From Streptococcus parasanguinis (GTDB taxonomy: Bacteria; Bacillota; Bacilli; Lactobacillales; Streptococcaceae): 64,000 bases of DNA. Under the pieces are notes generated by a model. That model did no database searches. It had not been told where the DNA came from and saw nothing but the letters and a program-made list of their open reading frames with translations. Below are positions 8,887 through 18,293 of this stretch, in pieces. The DNA is taken from NCBI RefSeq assembly GCF_016648855.1, contig NZ_JACLQU010000002.1:19510-83509 (forward strand), given 5' to 3'. How positions within the stretch are numbered: position 1 is the stretch's first letter; every line of letters begins with the position of its first letter. Both the position numbers and the translations under genes were made by a program.

Positions 8887-10461
8887 TTACATCAAAGGTC
8901 CAATCAAAGAAAAGAGATAGCCAGCTAGACGATGAGCCATAGGCATTTTAGATAAACTTTCTAGAGTGACTTCCTCTGATAGAGCCTGGGTTTTCTCAAA
9001 ATCTTCTTCAATCTTTAGCACTTCCAGAGTTTTGTAGAGATAGACCCCATCTTCAAAATTTTGATAGAGACTTCGGTAGTCTGTATTAATGGTTCCTACA
9101 ACAGCTTGTTGGCTATCAGAAACATAAACTTTAGCATGGACAAAGCCTGGGGTATAACGGAAAATACGGACGCCAGCATCCAAGAGCACTTTAAAATAGG
9201 TCGTCGCAATATCAAAGGCATACTGTTTATCTGGAATCCCTGGCATAATAATCCGAACATCTACTCCTCGTTTGGCCGCGAAAGTCATAGCTCTAACCAA
9301 TTCGTCATCCAAGATCAGATACGGCGTCATGATGTGAACATAATCGGTCGATGTATTCAGTAAATGAAGATAAACATCCTCAGCCACCTTATGATAAGTC
9401 AATGGTGAATTGCCATAAGGAAGAACCAAGCCCTGGCTCTTTCTTTGTTGAGGTTTTTCTTGTAGATAGCGCTCCATATCCGCTTTGTCTTCTATTCCGG
9501 TCACTGTCCACATGGTCAAAAAAAGAGCTTTTAGTGTTTGAACTGCTGAACCATCTAATCGAAGGGCCGTATCCTTCCAATGGCCAAAGCGTTCTCGTTT
9601 ATTGACATACTCATCAGCGATATTAACGCCACCAGTATAACCAACCTGCCCATCAATCACTGTGATTTTTCGATGATCTCGGTAATTGTAATAGGTTGAT
9701 AGAACGGGTTTGACTGGTGAGAAGGCCTGAGCTTTAATCCCAACCTTGTGTAGTCGCTCAATATAATCGTAGGACAAGGTAGTCATCTCATTCATCCCAT
9801 CAAACATGACACGGACATCAAGACCTGCCTTGGCCTTCTCCTCTAAAATGGCTAAAATCTCGCCCCACATGATTCCTTCATCAATAATGAAATATTCCAT
9901 GAAGATATAACGCTCCGCCTTTTTCAAATCCTCCAACAAGGCTGGAAGCATGTCATCTCCAAGTGGAAAATAGGTAACCGCTGTGTTTCTATAGATAGGA
10001 AACTGTGCTGGACTATGCTCCAAAAAATAAGCTAATTTCTGTAATTGGCGATCACTTTGGGATAAATAATCAGCAACTTCTGGATCGGTGCTTAGATAGT
10101 CGGATACCTGCACTGTAGCATCCTCAAGCCGTTTCTTCAAGCGTCTGACACCCAAATCAGCCAGTGAAAAGTAAAGCAGAGCCGTCCCAAAAATTGGAAA
10201 GAGGGCAATGATAATCATCCAGGACAGTTTGGAACGAGAATCCATGGAACGATTGAGCAAGTAAAAGAAGGTAAAGACACTCAACAAGTGTTCCCATAAG
10301 ATAATGGATGGGAAATGCTCTTGTAGACTGAGATATGAAAAGACAAGAAAGGCCAATTCCAGAAAGAAGAACAGAAGAATGGGAACCTTTCGGTTAAGTA
10401 GAATTTTGGCCCATCTGGAGGGCTTTTGAGGTAACAGCCTAGCACTTTGTTCTTCAGTCAT
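8887..10461 (-). CDS. cls: Cardiolipin synthase
   Basis: A 524-aa membrane enzyme that joins two phosphatidylglycerols to cardiolipin. Two N-terminal transmembrane segments (VPILLFFFLELAFLVFSYL and SWMIIIALFPIFGTALLYF) precede two phospholipase D domains with HKD motifs: DHRKITVIDGQVGYTGG and FVHAKVYVSDSQQAVVGTIN. I start at MTEEQSARLL (10461), because AAAGGAG lies 5 nt upstream; the ATG at 10476 overlaps that ribosome binding site. Confidence 0.95.
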   Translation of the reverse strand: MTEEQSARLLPQKPSRWAKILLNRKVPILLFFFLELAFLVFSYLSLQEHFPSIILWEHLLSVFTFFYLLNRSMDSRSKLSWMIIIALFPIFGTALLYFSLADLGVRRLKKRLEDATVQVSDYLSTDPEVADYLSQSDRQLQKLAYFLEHSPAQFPIYRNTAVTYFPLGDDMLPALLEDLKKAERYIFMEYFIIDEGIMWGEILAILEEKAKAGLDVRVMFDGMNEMTTLSYDYIERLHKVGIKAQAFSPVKPVLSTYYNYRDHRKITVIDGQVGYTGGVNIADEYVNKRERFGHWKDTALRLDGSAVQTLKALFLTMWTVTGIEDKADMERYLQEKPQQRKSQGLVLPYGNSPLTYHKVAEDVYLHLLNTSTDYVHIMTPYLILDDELVRAMTFAAKRGVDVRIIMPGIPDKQYAFDIATTYFKVLLDAGVRIFRYTPGFVHAKVYVSDSQQAVVGTINTDYRSLYQNFEDGVYLYKTLEVLKIEEDFEKTQALSEEVTLESLSKMPMAHRLAGYLFSLIGPLM

Positions 10462-10590
10462 AAAGGCTCCTTTCATGTAGGGGAGACCATCACAACTTTC
10501 CGGTCTCTTTCAGTAATTTTATTAGTATCATTTTAGCCTATGAAAAAGTCAGGGATAATTAACTATTGCGATTTACAAATGTCGTGATTT

Positions 10591-11097
10591 CTACTGTATT
10601 TTTCTCACCGGCCCTTCGATCGTCTTTTGCATCCAGACGATATCATGCCATTTGTTAAACTTATAGCCAATCTTTGGGAAATGAGCCACTTGGACATACC
10701 CTCGCTTTTCATGCATGGAAATGCTCGCTTCGTTCGGAACTGCGATACAAGCCAGAAAGCGTAAGTAGCCTCGTGCTTGCAACTCCTCTTCTAAGGCAGT
10801 ATAAAGGGCCGATCCGATCCCTTGTCCACGCGCTTCTTTTGCTACATAAATAGACAATTCAGTGGTCCAATCATAGGCAGCGCGTGCATAATAGGTCGAA
10901 GCATAGGCATACCCCACAACTTTCCCATCCACTTCTGCGACCAAATAAGGAAATTGGGTCAGCGTTTTTATGATGCGACTTTCAAATTCCTGGACAGTCG
11001 GCACATCAACCTCAAAGGTAATGGCTGTCTCTGTCACATAAGGTTGGTAAATCGCTCGGATAGCTGCTGCATCGCTGAGCTGAACGGGTCGAATCAT
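10591..11097 (-). CDS. GNAT family N-acetyltransferase, phosphinothricin acetyltransferase-like
   Basis: A 168-aa GNAT enzyme beginning MIRPVQLSDAAAIRAIYQPY. The acetyl-CoA loop EARGQGIGSALYTAL (R/QxxGxG/A) and the later YLRFLACIAVPNEASISMHEKRGYVQVAHFPKIGYKFNKWHDIVWMQ region match the PAT/bar branch, which acetylates the amino group of phosphinothricin or methionine sulfoximine-like compounds. The true substrate is not known. It is a single gene with a terminator downstream. Confidence 0.85.
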   Translation of the reverse strand: MIRPVQLSDAAAIRAIYQPYVTETAITFEVDVPTVQEFESRIIKTLTQFPYLVAEVDGKVVGYAYASTYYARAAYDWTTELSIYVAKEARGQGIGSALYTALEEELQARGYLRFLACIAVPNEASISMHEKRGYVQVAHFPKIGYKFNKWHDIVWMQKTIEGPVRKIQ

Positions 11098-11177
11098 TAT
11101 GGTGGCCTCCTCATTAGATTATACCTAGTATACCGATATGCCTTCTCACTGTCAATGAAGGACTAGCAGCAAGCAAA

Positions 11178-11206
11178 AAATCCTGGAATTGTATCCAGGA
11201 TTTCCA
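11178..11206. terminator. Bidirectional hairpin terminator
   Basis: AAATCCTGGA-attgta-TCCAGGATTT, flanked by A and T residues. It lies just downstream of the beta-helix protein gene, which ends at 11213. Confidence 0.8.
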
Positions 11207-11212
11207 TCCTTC

Positions 11213-13240
11213 TTAAACCGTTTGACGTAACCCCATCATCCGGTAAAGGAATAAAGCACTCGGAGCTTTCAAAAAGCTCTTTTGCTTGGAATTTGTTGCT
11301 TTTAAGACATAGTTAGGTTTGACTGTTTTAGTGACTGTCTTTGCTTGTTTAAGATTCAGACCGGTTTGTTTTTTAGACGGTTGAACTTTCGATGGTTGAA
11401 GGGGAACTTTCACTGCGCCTGTTTGAAGGGGTTTTTCTTTCACCTTCAAGGCTTGTACAACTGGTTTTGAAGCAGGAGCAGATAGTCCTCCTTGAGCTGA
11501 ATGAGAGAGTTGACTCATGGTTTGATTATTTCTGACTTCGACATGGTTTAGGATACCTCCATTTGGATTGAGGTGATCGGTCACACCTGTATCAAATGGC
11601 GCTACAAATACATTGTCCTCAATGGTGACATTTTTAATATCTCCATAGCGCGTTTCAACATCAATCGATCCACGATGCTTGTTGTAGATATCGCTCTTCG
11701 TTCCTGTGCGCTCCAAGAGATTGTGGTGAACCCGAATCCCTTCTTCATTCAAATCAAAGTTATGGCCCTTAAAGACAGTCGTCAAGCGAATTCCAGCATC
11801 ACCGATATTGTCTTTAATCCGATTGTAGGCAATCTCATGGCCTTTTCCACCAAAGATCCCAACACCACCAGCGCGCCAACCGAGTTCAATCGTATTGTGC
11901 AAGAATTTATTATTTTCTGCTACTGCCGATTCTGTCCCATCTGCAATACTTGACCAGCTGGCAAGTCCGTCATCTCCATTCCCACGGATACTAGAATTGC
12001 GGACAATCGAATTCTTAGTCCCTTGGGCGAAGTTAACTCCGTCAGCTAAATTGTTTCGCAAACGGACATTTTCTACTACTAGACCATCTGTGTACTTCAT
12101 ATCATTTTTGCCAGCATAATCGCCAATCCACATGCCAACTTCAAAGTGTTCGGCCCAAATATCGTGAATATGAGAGTTCTTCCCTGGTGTTCCAGAAATG
12201 GCCTTGTACTGAGCGTTTTCACCATAGCGTGAACGGAGGTTGGAGGATAGATAGACATCGCTAAATTCAACATGGTTATCTTGATGAAGGAAGTCAAAAC
12301 CACCGCCACCAGCTAGGTCGCTAGTGAAATGCAGTTGGGTATGCCAGATACCAGCCCCTGAAATCTTCATATCAGAAGCATCGATACCGACTTTTCGATT
12401 GAGATTAAATCGCCCAGCTGGGATATAGACATTCTTTCCGGTTTGTTTAGCTTCATAAATCGCATCATAGAGGGCCTGGCTGTCATCAGTATCGTCGTTT
12501 GGCGTAGCTCCTTTAGAAACAATATTGATAGCATTATCCCCTTGAGCAATCGGGTCTGGAGCTTGCTCGAATTCCACAAAGTCAAGGCCGTAATGGACGT
12601 CGTCTGACCTGTTTTTCACCAGTGAAACCACATCTCCTTTTTGAAGCTGAAGGCCTGGAAGGAGGCTGTGTACTTCATCAAATTGGAACCGAGCGCGTGT
12701 ATCAGCCTGGGCACTATCATGAACACCTTTGTCATTCAAGTACTGCCAGTTAGACGTGGATGAAAGATCCAATTGTTGAACACTATGACCATTCACCTGT
12801 ACATCGAGTTGTCCACTGGCTCCATCTGGCACTGTATAGCGTACAGTTAAGGCATTGGCTGGTTCATTTACCTTAAAGGAGACACCATCTCCTTTTTCTT
12901 TTAAAGCGACATAAGTCTGATCAGAAGCTTCAATAGCTGTTGAGTGACTGTCTTGAGACTGCTCTACCTCTGCCTTTCCAAGGAGGTTCCCTTTGTCTGC
13001 TTCATAACGGGTGTAAGGCATAGATGCGCCATATTGGCTGGTATCTACTTGAGAGCTAGCGGGATCAGAGGTTGTCGCTTCTTGTCCTTGTGTTTGGATT
13101 TGTGTCTGCTCTCCAGCTTGATCAGCTGCCACAGATTGTCCAGTCAAAAAACAAGCCCCCATGATCGCAATCACGACAGAAAAGACTCCAAGCTTAGACT
13201 TGCGAATGCCAAAAACGATATCTTTGTTTAAATGATTCAT
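11213..13240 (-). CDS. Secreted right-handed beta-helix protein, possible glucan hydrolase
   Basis: A 675-aa exported protein. The N-terminus has a YSIRK-like signal (FGIRKSKLGVFSVVIAIMGA, cleavage after QSVAA). Residues of about 80-230 form a carbohydrate-binding-like beta-sandwich (YVALKEKGDGVSFKVNE, LDFVEFEQAPD), and about 240-560 a beta-helix that begins NIVSKGATPNDDTDDSQAL and contains repeated short turns with Asn and Gly. The layout (CBM35-like plus beta-helix) recalls alpha-1,3-glucanases of family GH87, but this is inference. No LPXTG anchor is seen; the C-terminus is basic and Lys/Thr-rich and ends with the unusual peptide APSALFLYRMMGLRQTV. The start is set at the ATG with AAAGGAG upstream. 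Confidence 0.7.
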   Translation of the reverse strand: MNHLNKDIVFGIRKSKLGVFSVVIAIMGACFLTGQSVAADQAGEQTQIQTQGQEATTSDPASSQVDTSQYGASMPYTRYEADKGNLLGKAEVEQSQDSHSTAIEASDQTYVALKEKGDGVSFKVNEPANALTVRYTVPDGASGQLDVQVNGHSVQQLDLSSTSNWQYLNDKGVHDSAQADTRARFQFDEVHSLLPGLQLQKGDVVSLVKNRSDDVHYGLDFVEFEQAPDPIAQGDNAINIVSKGATPNDDTDDSQALYDAIYEAKQTGKNVYIPAGRFNLNRKVGIDASDMKISGAGIWHTQLHFTSDLAGGGGFDFLHQDNHVEFSDVYLSSNLRSRYGENAQYKAISGTPGKNSHIHDIWAEHFEVGMWIGDYAGKNDMKYTDGLVVENVRLRNNLADGVNFAQGTKNSIVRNSSIRGNGDDGLASWSSIADGTESAVAENNKFLHNTIELGWRAGGVGIFGGKGHEIAYNRIKDNIGDAGIRLTTVFKGHNFDLNEEGIRVHHNLLERTGTKSDIYNKHRGSIDVETRYGDIKNVTIEDNVFVAPFDTGVTDHLNPNGGILNHVEVRNNQTMSQLSHSAQGGLSAPASKPVVQALKVKEKPLQTGAVKVPLQPSKVQPSKKQTGLNLKQAKTVTKTVKPNYVLKATNSKQKSFLKAPSALFLYRMMGLRQTV

Positions 13241-13383
13241 CACACATTTCTCCTTTTATTTTTTACAACGATTCTATCCTAATAAAAAATATCATGACAA
13301 ACAAGGTGAATTGTGTGAATATTCTGTATCAATTTGTTGCAGATATGTTAACCTTTTTATGTAGTAATAAAAGTGAGCAAGAA

Positions 13384-13418
13384 AAAGAGGCTGAGAATTC
13401 TATCTCAAACCTCTTTTG
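13384..13418 (-). terminator. Terminator of the ABC exporter operon
   Basis: Arms AAAAGAGG/CCTCTTTT with inner AGA/TCT. On the minus strand the stem is followed by TTTTTCTTG. It lies 12 bp after the second exporter gene. Confidence 0.8.
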
Positions 13419-13429
13419 ATGACACGCGC

Positions 13430-15208
13430 TTATTCCGCTTTTTTATTTGAAAATTGGCTATTGTAGAGCTCATAGTAGAACCCTTTGTCTGCTAACAAGG
13501 ATTGGTGATTTCCTTGCTCGATGATTTGACCATCTTTGAGGACAAGGATTTTATCTGCTTCTTGAATGGTAGACAAGCGGTGAGCAATGACAAAGCTAGT
13601 CCGCCCTTTCATCAAATTCTTCATCGCTTTTTGAATCAAGAGCTCTAAACGCGTATCGACAGAAGACGTCGCTTCATCCAAAATCAAGATTTTAGGATCC
13701 GCTAGGAGCGCACGCGCAATGGTTAGGAGTTGCTTTTGGCCTAGAGAAATATTGCTAGACTCCTGATTCATTTCCATATTGTAACCACCAGGAAGCGTCC
13801 GGATAAAGTGATCGACATTGGCTGCCTTTGCAGCTTCCACAATTTCTTCATCCGTCGCCTCGAGATTACCAAAGCGAAGGTTTTCTTTGATGGTTCCTTC
13901 ATATAACCAAGCATCCTGAAGCACCATTCCGAATTGTTTGCGGTAATCTTGGCGTGACAGATGGCGAATATCATGACCATCCACCGTGATGGAGCCTGCA
14001 GTCACATCGTAAAAGCGCATCAGCAAATTAATCAAGGTTGTTTTTCCTGCTCCGGTCGGTCCGACAATGGCCACCATTTCACCTGGTTTGACTTCTAGGT
14101 TGAAATCACGAATCAAGGGTTTGTCCGCTACATATTGGAAATCGACGTTTTTAAAGCTGACTTGCCCTGTCAAATCTCCAGAGAGGGTTTCAGTCACATC
14201 TGCTACTTCATCTGGTTCATCCATGACTTGGAAAATCCGATCTAGAGACGATTTGGCACTTTGGAGTTGGCCGGCTAATTGGGTCAAGTTTTGAATCGGT
14301 TGGTTGATCTGCCAAACATATTGAACGAAGGCCTGCATATTCCCGACAGTCAAACGACCTGCTAACACTTGTAAGCCACCAAACAAAGCGATAATGAGAT
14401 AAGTCAAATCTGATATTCCATTTAAAATCGGCATCATTAAGCCAGAAATGAAATTAGCCTTGAATCCTACTTTTTGAAGGTGATGGGTAATATCATGAAA
14501 CTCTTGCTGGGAAGATTTTTCTCGGACGTAGAGCTTGAGGACATTAAAGCCTGTTAAATTTTCTTGCACAAAGCCGTTCATTGCCCCCAAAACATCTGCC
14601 TGCTCTTTAAAGTAAGGCTGAGATTTTTTCATGATAAATCGAGCACTGAAATAAGTGATTGGAATGGACAAGATCACCACCATCCCCAATTGGATATTTA
14701 AGTACAAGACCATGGTGATGACAAAGAGCAAGGTAAAGATAGCGTTGACGATTTGTAAAAAGGACTGTTGCAAGGCATTAGAGACGGTTTCGACATCGCT
14801 AGTAAAACGTCCGAGCAAATCTCCAAACTGATGCCGGTCAAAATAAGAAACCGGAATGTGATTGATTTTATGAGACAAATCATTTCGCATGTCCTGAACG
14901 GTTTTTTGAACAGCATTGGTCATGAAATAGTTGGAATAATAAGATCCCAACTCATAGAGGACCCCACGGAATAGATAGAGCGTCATAATGATAGCGATGT
15001 AGGAAGTATTCAGACTAGCTCCTGCAAGGCCTTTTGCCATATCCATGAGATTCTTTGTCAACTCCGTAATGGCAAGTCCCAAAACAAAGGGTTCGACAAC
15101 ACTCATGATGACACTTAGGATTTTTAAGAAAATGGACAAGCAAACTTCCAAGCGATAGGATCTCAAGTAAGTCCATAGTCTACTAAAACTGTTTTGTTCT
15201 GGTTTCAT
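13430..15208 (-). CDS. ABC exporter half-transporter B (multidrug type)
   Basis: A 592-aa fused permease-ATPase. Six transmembrane segments lie in the first 320 residues, followed by a nucleotide-binding domain with Walker A GPTGAGKTT, Q-loop VLQDAWLYEGTI, signature SLGQKQLLTIARAL (a variant of LSGGQ), Walker B LILDEATSSVD and the H-loop IAHRLST. It is paired with the upstream gene 13 bp away. The pair resembles the streptococcal heterodimeric drug exporters of the PatAB/LmrCD class. The start at MKPEQNS (15208) has AAAGGAG upstream. Confidence 0.9.
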   Translation of the reverse strand: MKPEQNSFSRLWTYLRSYRLEVCLSIFLKILSVIMSVVEPFVLGLAITELTKNLMDMAKGLAGASLNTSYIAIIMTLYLFRGVLYELGSYYSNYFMTNAVQKTVQDMRNDLSHKINHIPVSYFDRHQFGDLLGRFTSDVETVSNALQQSFLQIVNAIFTLLFVITMVLYLNIQLGMVVILSIPITYFSARFIMKKSQPYFKEQADVLGAMNGFVQENLTGFNVLKLYVREKSSQQEFHDITHHLQKVGFKANFISGLMMPILNGISDLTYLIIALFGGLQVLAGRLTVGNMQAFVQYVWQINQPIQNLTQLAGQLQSAKSSLDRIFQVMDEPDEVADVTETLSGDLTGQVSFKNVDFQYVADKPLIRDFNLEVKPGEMVAIVGPTGAGKTTLINLLMRFYDVTAGSITVDGHDIRHLSRQDYRKQFGMVLQDAWLYEGTIKENLRFGNLEATDEEIVEAAKAANVDHFIRTLPGGYNMEMNQESSNISLGQKQLLTIARALLADPKILILDEATSSVDTRLELLIQKAMKNLMKGRTSFVIAHRLSTIQEADKILVLKDGQIIEQGNHQSLLADKGFYYELYNSQFSNKKAE

Positions 15209-15221
15209 CTGCTTCTCCTTT

Positions 15222-16958
15222 CTATTCATCTGTTAATGATGGACTATCGAGCTGCGAATTAGCGATTTCACGATAGATTTCATTACTTTCCATCAATTCA
15301 TCGTGAGTTCCTCGACCGACGATCTCCCCTTGATCCAAGACAATAATTTGATCCGCATCCATAATGGTTCCCACACGTTGCGCTACGATCAAAACGGTCG
15401 CATCTCCTGTAACTTCTTTGAGACGCTTCCGCAAAGTGGCATCCGTCTTGTAGTCTAAGGCAGAGAAGGAATCATCAAAAATAAAGACATCTGGATCTTT
15501 GACAACAGCACGAGCGATGGACAAGCGTTGTTTTTGGCCACCTGAAAGGTTGCTACCACCTTCTGCCAAATGCGTATCAAAGCGTTCCTCACGGCTGTCG
15601 ATAAATTCCTTGGCTTGGGAAATTTCAGCCGCTTGTTCTAGCTCTTGTACAGAGGCATCTTCTTTTCCATAACGAAGGTTCTCAGCAATGGTTCCTGTAA
15701 AAAGCAATGCCTTTTGCGGAATAAAACCAATCTTTTGGCGAAGGGCTTTCAGATTGTAGTCACGGACATCCACGCCATCCACCAAAATCTTTCCAAGTGT
15801 TACATCATAGAATCGAGGAATCAACTGCACAAGTGAAGATTTCCCAGAACCGGTCGAGCCGATAAAGGCAATCGTTTCTCCAGGTTTGGCCCGAAAGGAA
15901 ATGTTGTGAAGAACTGGACTCTCTGTCTCACCTGGATAAGCAAAGGTAACATTGTCAAATTCCAAATAGCCACGAGATGCTGTTTCTGTTACACCATTCT
16001 CATTTGGATCGATCGAAATGGGCATATCCATGATTTCCTTGAGACGACGGCTAGAAACCGCTGTCCGAGGATACATGGTAAAGAGATTGGCTAAAAAGAG
16101 GAAAGATAAGAGCGCGTGAAAACTATACTCAATAAAGGCAACTAGATCCCCAATTTTCAAACTACCGTCATGAAGAGGATCCAAAGCAAACCAGACAATC
16201 GCCACAATCATAGCAATGATGATCTGTACAAATAGGGGTTCTGTCAAACCAGTAAGTTTGAACAATTTATTCGAGTTTTCTGCGTAGACTTCATTTTCAG
16301 CCGCAAATTTATCCTCTTGGAATTCTTCGCGGGCAAAGGCACGAATCACACGAAGCCCTGTCAAATTTTCACGCGCAAACTGGTTGAGATGGTCGAGGGT
16401 CTTTTGTTGCTTCTCAGAAAGTGGACGTGTCTTAACTGCTACATACCAGACGACGACAGCAAGAAATGGTACAGAAACCGCTACAATCCACGCTAAAGAA
16501 GGACTGGTCGTGAGAATCAAGAGAACACTGGAAACCATCATCAAGGGTGTAATGACCCCCATCTTCAACATAGAATCCGCAAACTGCATCAAAACAAAGG
16601 CATCCGAAGTCAAGCGAGTGACCAATGACGATACCCCAATTTGCTCATACTCGCGATGCGAGTACTCCTGTAACTTAGCATAGAGGTCATTGCGCATATC
16701 GCGGACCATGGTGGTCGTTAGTTGACCAACCGCGTAAGACAAGATAATCCGTCCCACAATCCCAAGCAAAATGATCGCAAACATGACCCAGCCCCAGAAA
16801 TATAGCCGATCCACATCACGCGGGTTAATCCCCTCATCAATCATGCGAGCTAGAATCGTTGGCAAGCCCAAATTGACAATAACAAACAGGACCGCTGAAA
16901 ATAGATTCAGGGCTAGCCACTTGGGATACTTTTTCAAGTAAGACCAAATATAAAGCAT
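15222..16958 (-). CDS. ABC exporter half-transporter A (multidrug type)
   Basis: A 578-aa fused permease-ATPase, first gene of a two-gene exporter operon. The ATPase has Walker A GSTGSGKSS, Q-loop FIPQKALLFTGTI, the canonical signature LSGGQKQRLSIARAV and Walker B VFIFDDSFSALD, in which the catalytic Glu is replaced by Asp, as is usual for one half of heterodimeric exporters. It therefore needs its partner for a complete hydrolytic site. I start at MLYIWSYLKKYP (16958), with GGAG upstream; a further in-frame extension to 17075 is not family-like. Confidence 0.9.
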   Translation of the reverse strand: MLYIWSYLKKYPKWLALNLFSAVLFVIVNLGLPTILARMIDEGINPRDVDRLYFWGWVMFAIILLGIVGRIILSYAVGQLTTTMVRDMRNDLYAKLQEYSHREYEQIGVSSLVTRLTSDAFVLMQFADSMLKMGVITPLMMVSSVLLILTTSPSLAWIVAVSVPFLAVVVWYVAVKTRPLSEKQQKTLDHLNQFARENLTGLRVIRAFAREEFQEDKFAAENEVYAENSNKLFKLTGLTEPLFVQIIIAMIVAIVWFALDPLHDGSLKIGDLVAFIEYSFHALLSFLFLANLFTMYPRTAVSSRRLKEIMDMPISIDPNENGVTETASRGYLEFDNVTFAYPGETESPVLHNISFRAKPGETIAFIGSTGSGKSSLVQLIPRFYDVTLGKILVDGVDVRDYNLKALRQKIGFIPQKALLFTGTIAENLRYGKEDASVQELEQAAEISQAKEFIDSREERFDTHLAEGGSNLSGGQKQRLSIARAVVKDPDVFIFDDSFSALDYKTDATLRKRLKEVTGDATVLIVAQRVGTIMDADQIIVLDQGEIVGRGTHDELMESNEIYREIANSQLDSPSLTDE

Positions 16959-16994
16959 AGATGATTCTCCTTTTCCATAAATAATAACCTTGAT

Positions 16995-17075
16995 CACACA
17001 GAAAAGAGGGAGCGAGACGAAATCATTTTCAAAGAAAATCATTCCTGCCCCAGTCCCATCTGTAGTCTCATTCAT
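16995..17075. repeat. Short intergenic inverted repeat of streptococcal type
   Basis: The sequence AGAGGGAGCGAGACGAAATC followed by facing arms ATTTTC/GAAAAT and then CCCCAGTCCC resembles the GGGA(C)-type small dispersed repeats of streptococci. It sits in the leader of the exporter operon. I cannot count further copies outside the window. Confidence 0.4.
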
Positions 17076-17103
17076 TATACCAAACTAGTCATAAAAGTAA
17101 AGC

Positions 17104-17127
17104 AAAAGAGCAGGTTTCCCCACTCTT
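17104..17127 (-). terminator. Weak terminator after the third lipoprotein gene
   Basis: On the minus strand GAGTGGGG-aaa-CCTGCTC, followed by TTTTGC. The stem is imperfect, so confidence is moderate. Confidence 0.5.
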
Positions 17128-17135
17128 CATATGCA

Positions 17136-17585
17136 TTATTTCGTGCGTTTGAATTTAGCGTTTTTAAGAATCATAAGATCCCCTTGGTTGCTATTACTTA
17201 ACTTAGAAAGATCAAATGTCAAATAATCACCATCGACCTTGTATGTAATCTTTTCTCCTTTACCATCATTTGACGAGATTGTTTTCTCTTTTTGATTGAT
17301 TTTGACATCATAAGATCGCTCATTCTTTTGACCAGCGACTTCACCCGCGATGCTGAGGGTTCCTTTAGAATCTTTGATCTTAATAGAAACTTCAAAATTA
17401 ATAACGTTTCCAATAGACTCTAATTGACTACCTGATAAGCCTTGCTCCTCAAGAATTTTCTTGAGTTCAGTTTTTGATGGTTTGTAGACATAAGTCCCAT
17501 TATCACTTTTTGCACCACATGCCACCAAGAGGACTGCTGCAAAAACTGCAACGAAAGCTAAAAGAATACGTTTAATATTTTTCAT
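17136..17585 (-). CDS. Putative lipoprotein, paralogue 3 of a tandem family
   Basis: A 149-aa lipoprotein. The signal peptide MKNIKRILLAFVAVFAAVLL ends in the lipobox LLVAC, followed by GAKSDNGTYVYKPSKTELK. The mature part is a small beta-rich domain with alternating Lys and hydrophobic residues (KITYKVDGDYLTFDLSKL), ending in NAKFKRTK. It is one of three neighbouring paralogues with the same signal, the same GAKSDNGTYV start and the same AKFKxxK end. Function is unknown. The start has GGAG 7 nt upstream. Confidence 0.8.
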   Translation of the reverse strand: MKNIKRILLAFVAVFAAVLLVACGAKSDNGTYVYKPSKTELKKILEEQGLSGSQLESIGNVINFEVSIKIKDSKGTLSIAGEVAGQKNERSYDVKINQKEKTISSNDGKGEKITYKVDGDYLTFDLSKLSNSNQGDLMILKNAKFKRTK

Positions 17586-17659
17586 AATCAATCTCCTAAT
17601 GTATTTTATAATCAGATTTTACCACTATTTTAATACCGATTCAAGATGTTTTAAAGAAG

Positions 17660-17686
17660 AAAAAGAGCAGATACTCTCTGCCCTTC
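17660..17686 (-). terminator. Terminator between lipoprotein paralogues
   Basis: On the minus strand GGCAGA-gagta-TCTGCTC is followed by TTTTTCTTC. Confidence 0.65.
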
Positions 17687-17693
17687 TCTTGTA

Positions 17694-18146
17694 TTATTTT
17701 GTACGTTTGAATTTAGCGTTTTTGAACATTTCCAAAGCAGCTTCATGACCTGAACTCTTCTCACCAGATAAATCAAAAGTGAACACATCGCCTGAAACTT
17801 TGTATTTAACCTTCTCACCTTCACCTGTTTTAGATTGAAGAGTTTTCTTTTGTTGGTCAACTTTCATATCAAATGATTGGTCAGTCTTTTGTCCCATCAT
17901 TTCACCTTTAATTTTAAGGCTACCTGTTTTATCTTTAATGGTCACTGAAACTTCCAATTTAACATTGTCGATCAATGCATCTACACTTGAACTTGGAGCA
18001 CCTTGTTCTTCAAGGATTTCCTTCACTTCAGTTTTTGATGGTTTGTAGACATAAGTCCCGTTATCACTTTTGGCACCACATGCCACCAAGAGGACTGCTG
18101 CAAAAACAGCTACTACAGCCAAAAGAATACGTTTAAAGTTTTTCAT
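17694..18146 (-). CDS. Putative lipoprotein, paralogue 2 of a tandem family
   Basis: A 150-aa lipoprotein with lipobox LLVAC and mature start GAKSDNGTYVYKPSKTEVKE. It is closer to the downstream copy (17136-17585) than to the upstream one: both share the stretch NGTYVYKPSKTE and end FKRTK, and the first signal peptides are nearly identical at DNA level. The middle part (LEVSVTIKDKTGSLKIKGEMMG) diverges. This suggests a recent tandem duplication followed by divergence of the surface-exposed part. Function is unknown. Confidence 0.8.
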   Translation of the reverse strand: MKNFKRILLAVVAVFAAVLLVACGAKSDNGTYVYKPSKTEVKEILEEQGAPSSSVDALIDNVKLEVSVTIKDKTGSLKIKGEMMGQKTDQSFDMKVDQQKKTLQSKTGEGEKVKYKVSGDVFTFDLSGEKSSGHEAALEMFKNAKFKRTK

Positions 18147-18265
18147 AACTTCTCCTTTTTAGTTAGATTAACACTATTATATCAACAATTCAGGTACACG
18201 GCAATGAAAGTTTATAAATGTCATATTCTTGTAATATTTCTTGTATCAACAAAGAAATAGAATAA

Positions 18266-18290
18266 GGCGGAATTTAAATCCCGCCATGAT
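18266..18290 (-). terminator. Terminator between lipoprotein paralogues
   Basis: GGCGG-gatttaaatt-CCGCC on the minus strand, followed by TTATTCTATTTC. Confidence 0.65.
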
Positions 18291-18293
18291 TGC

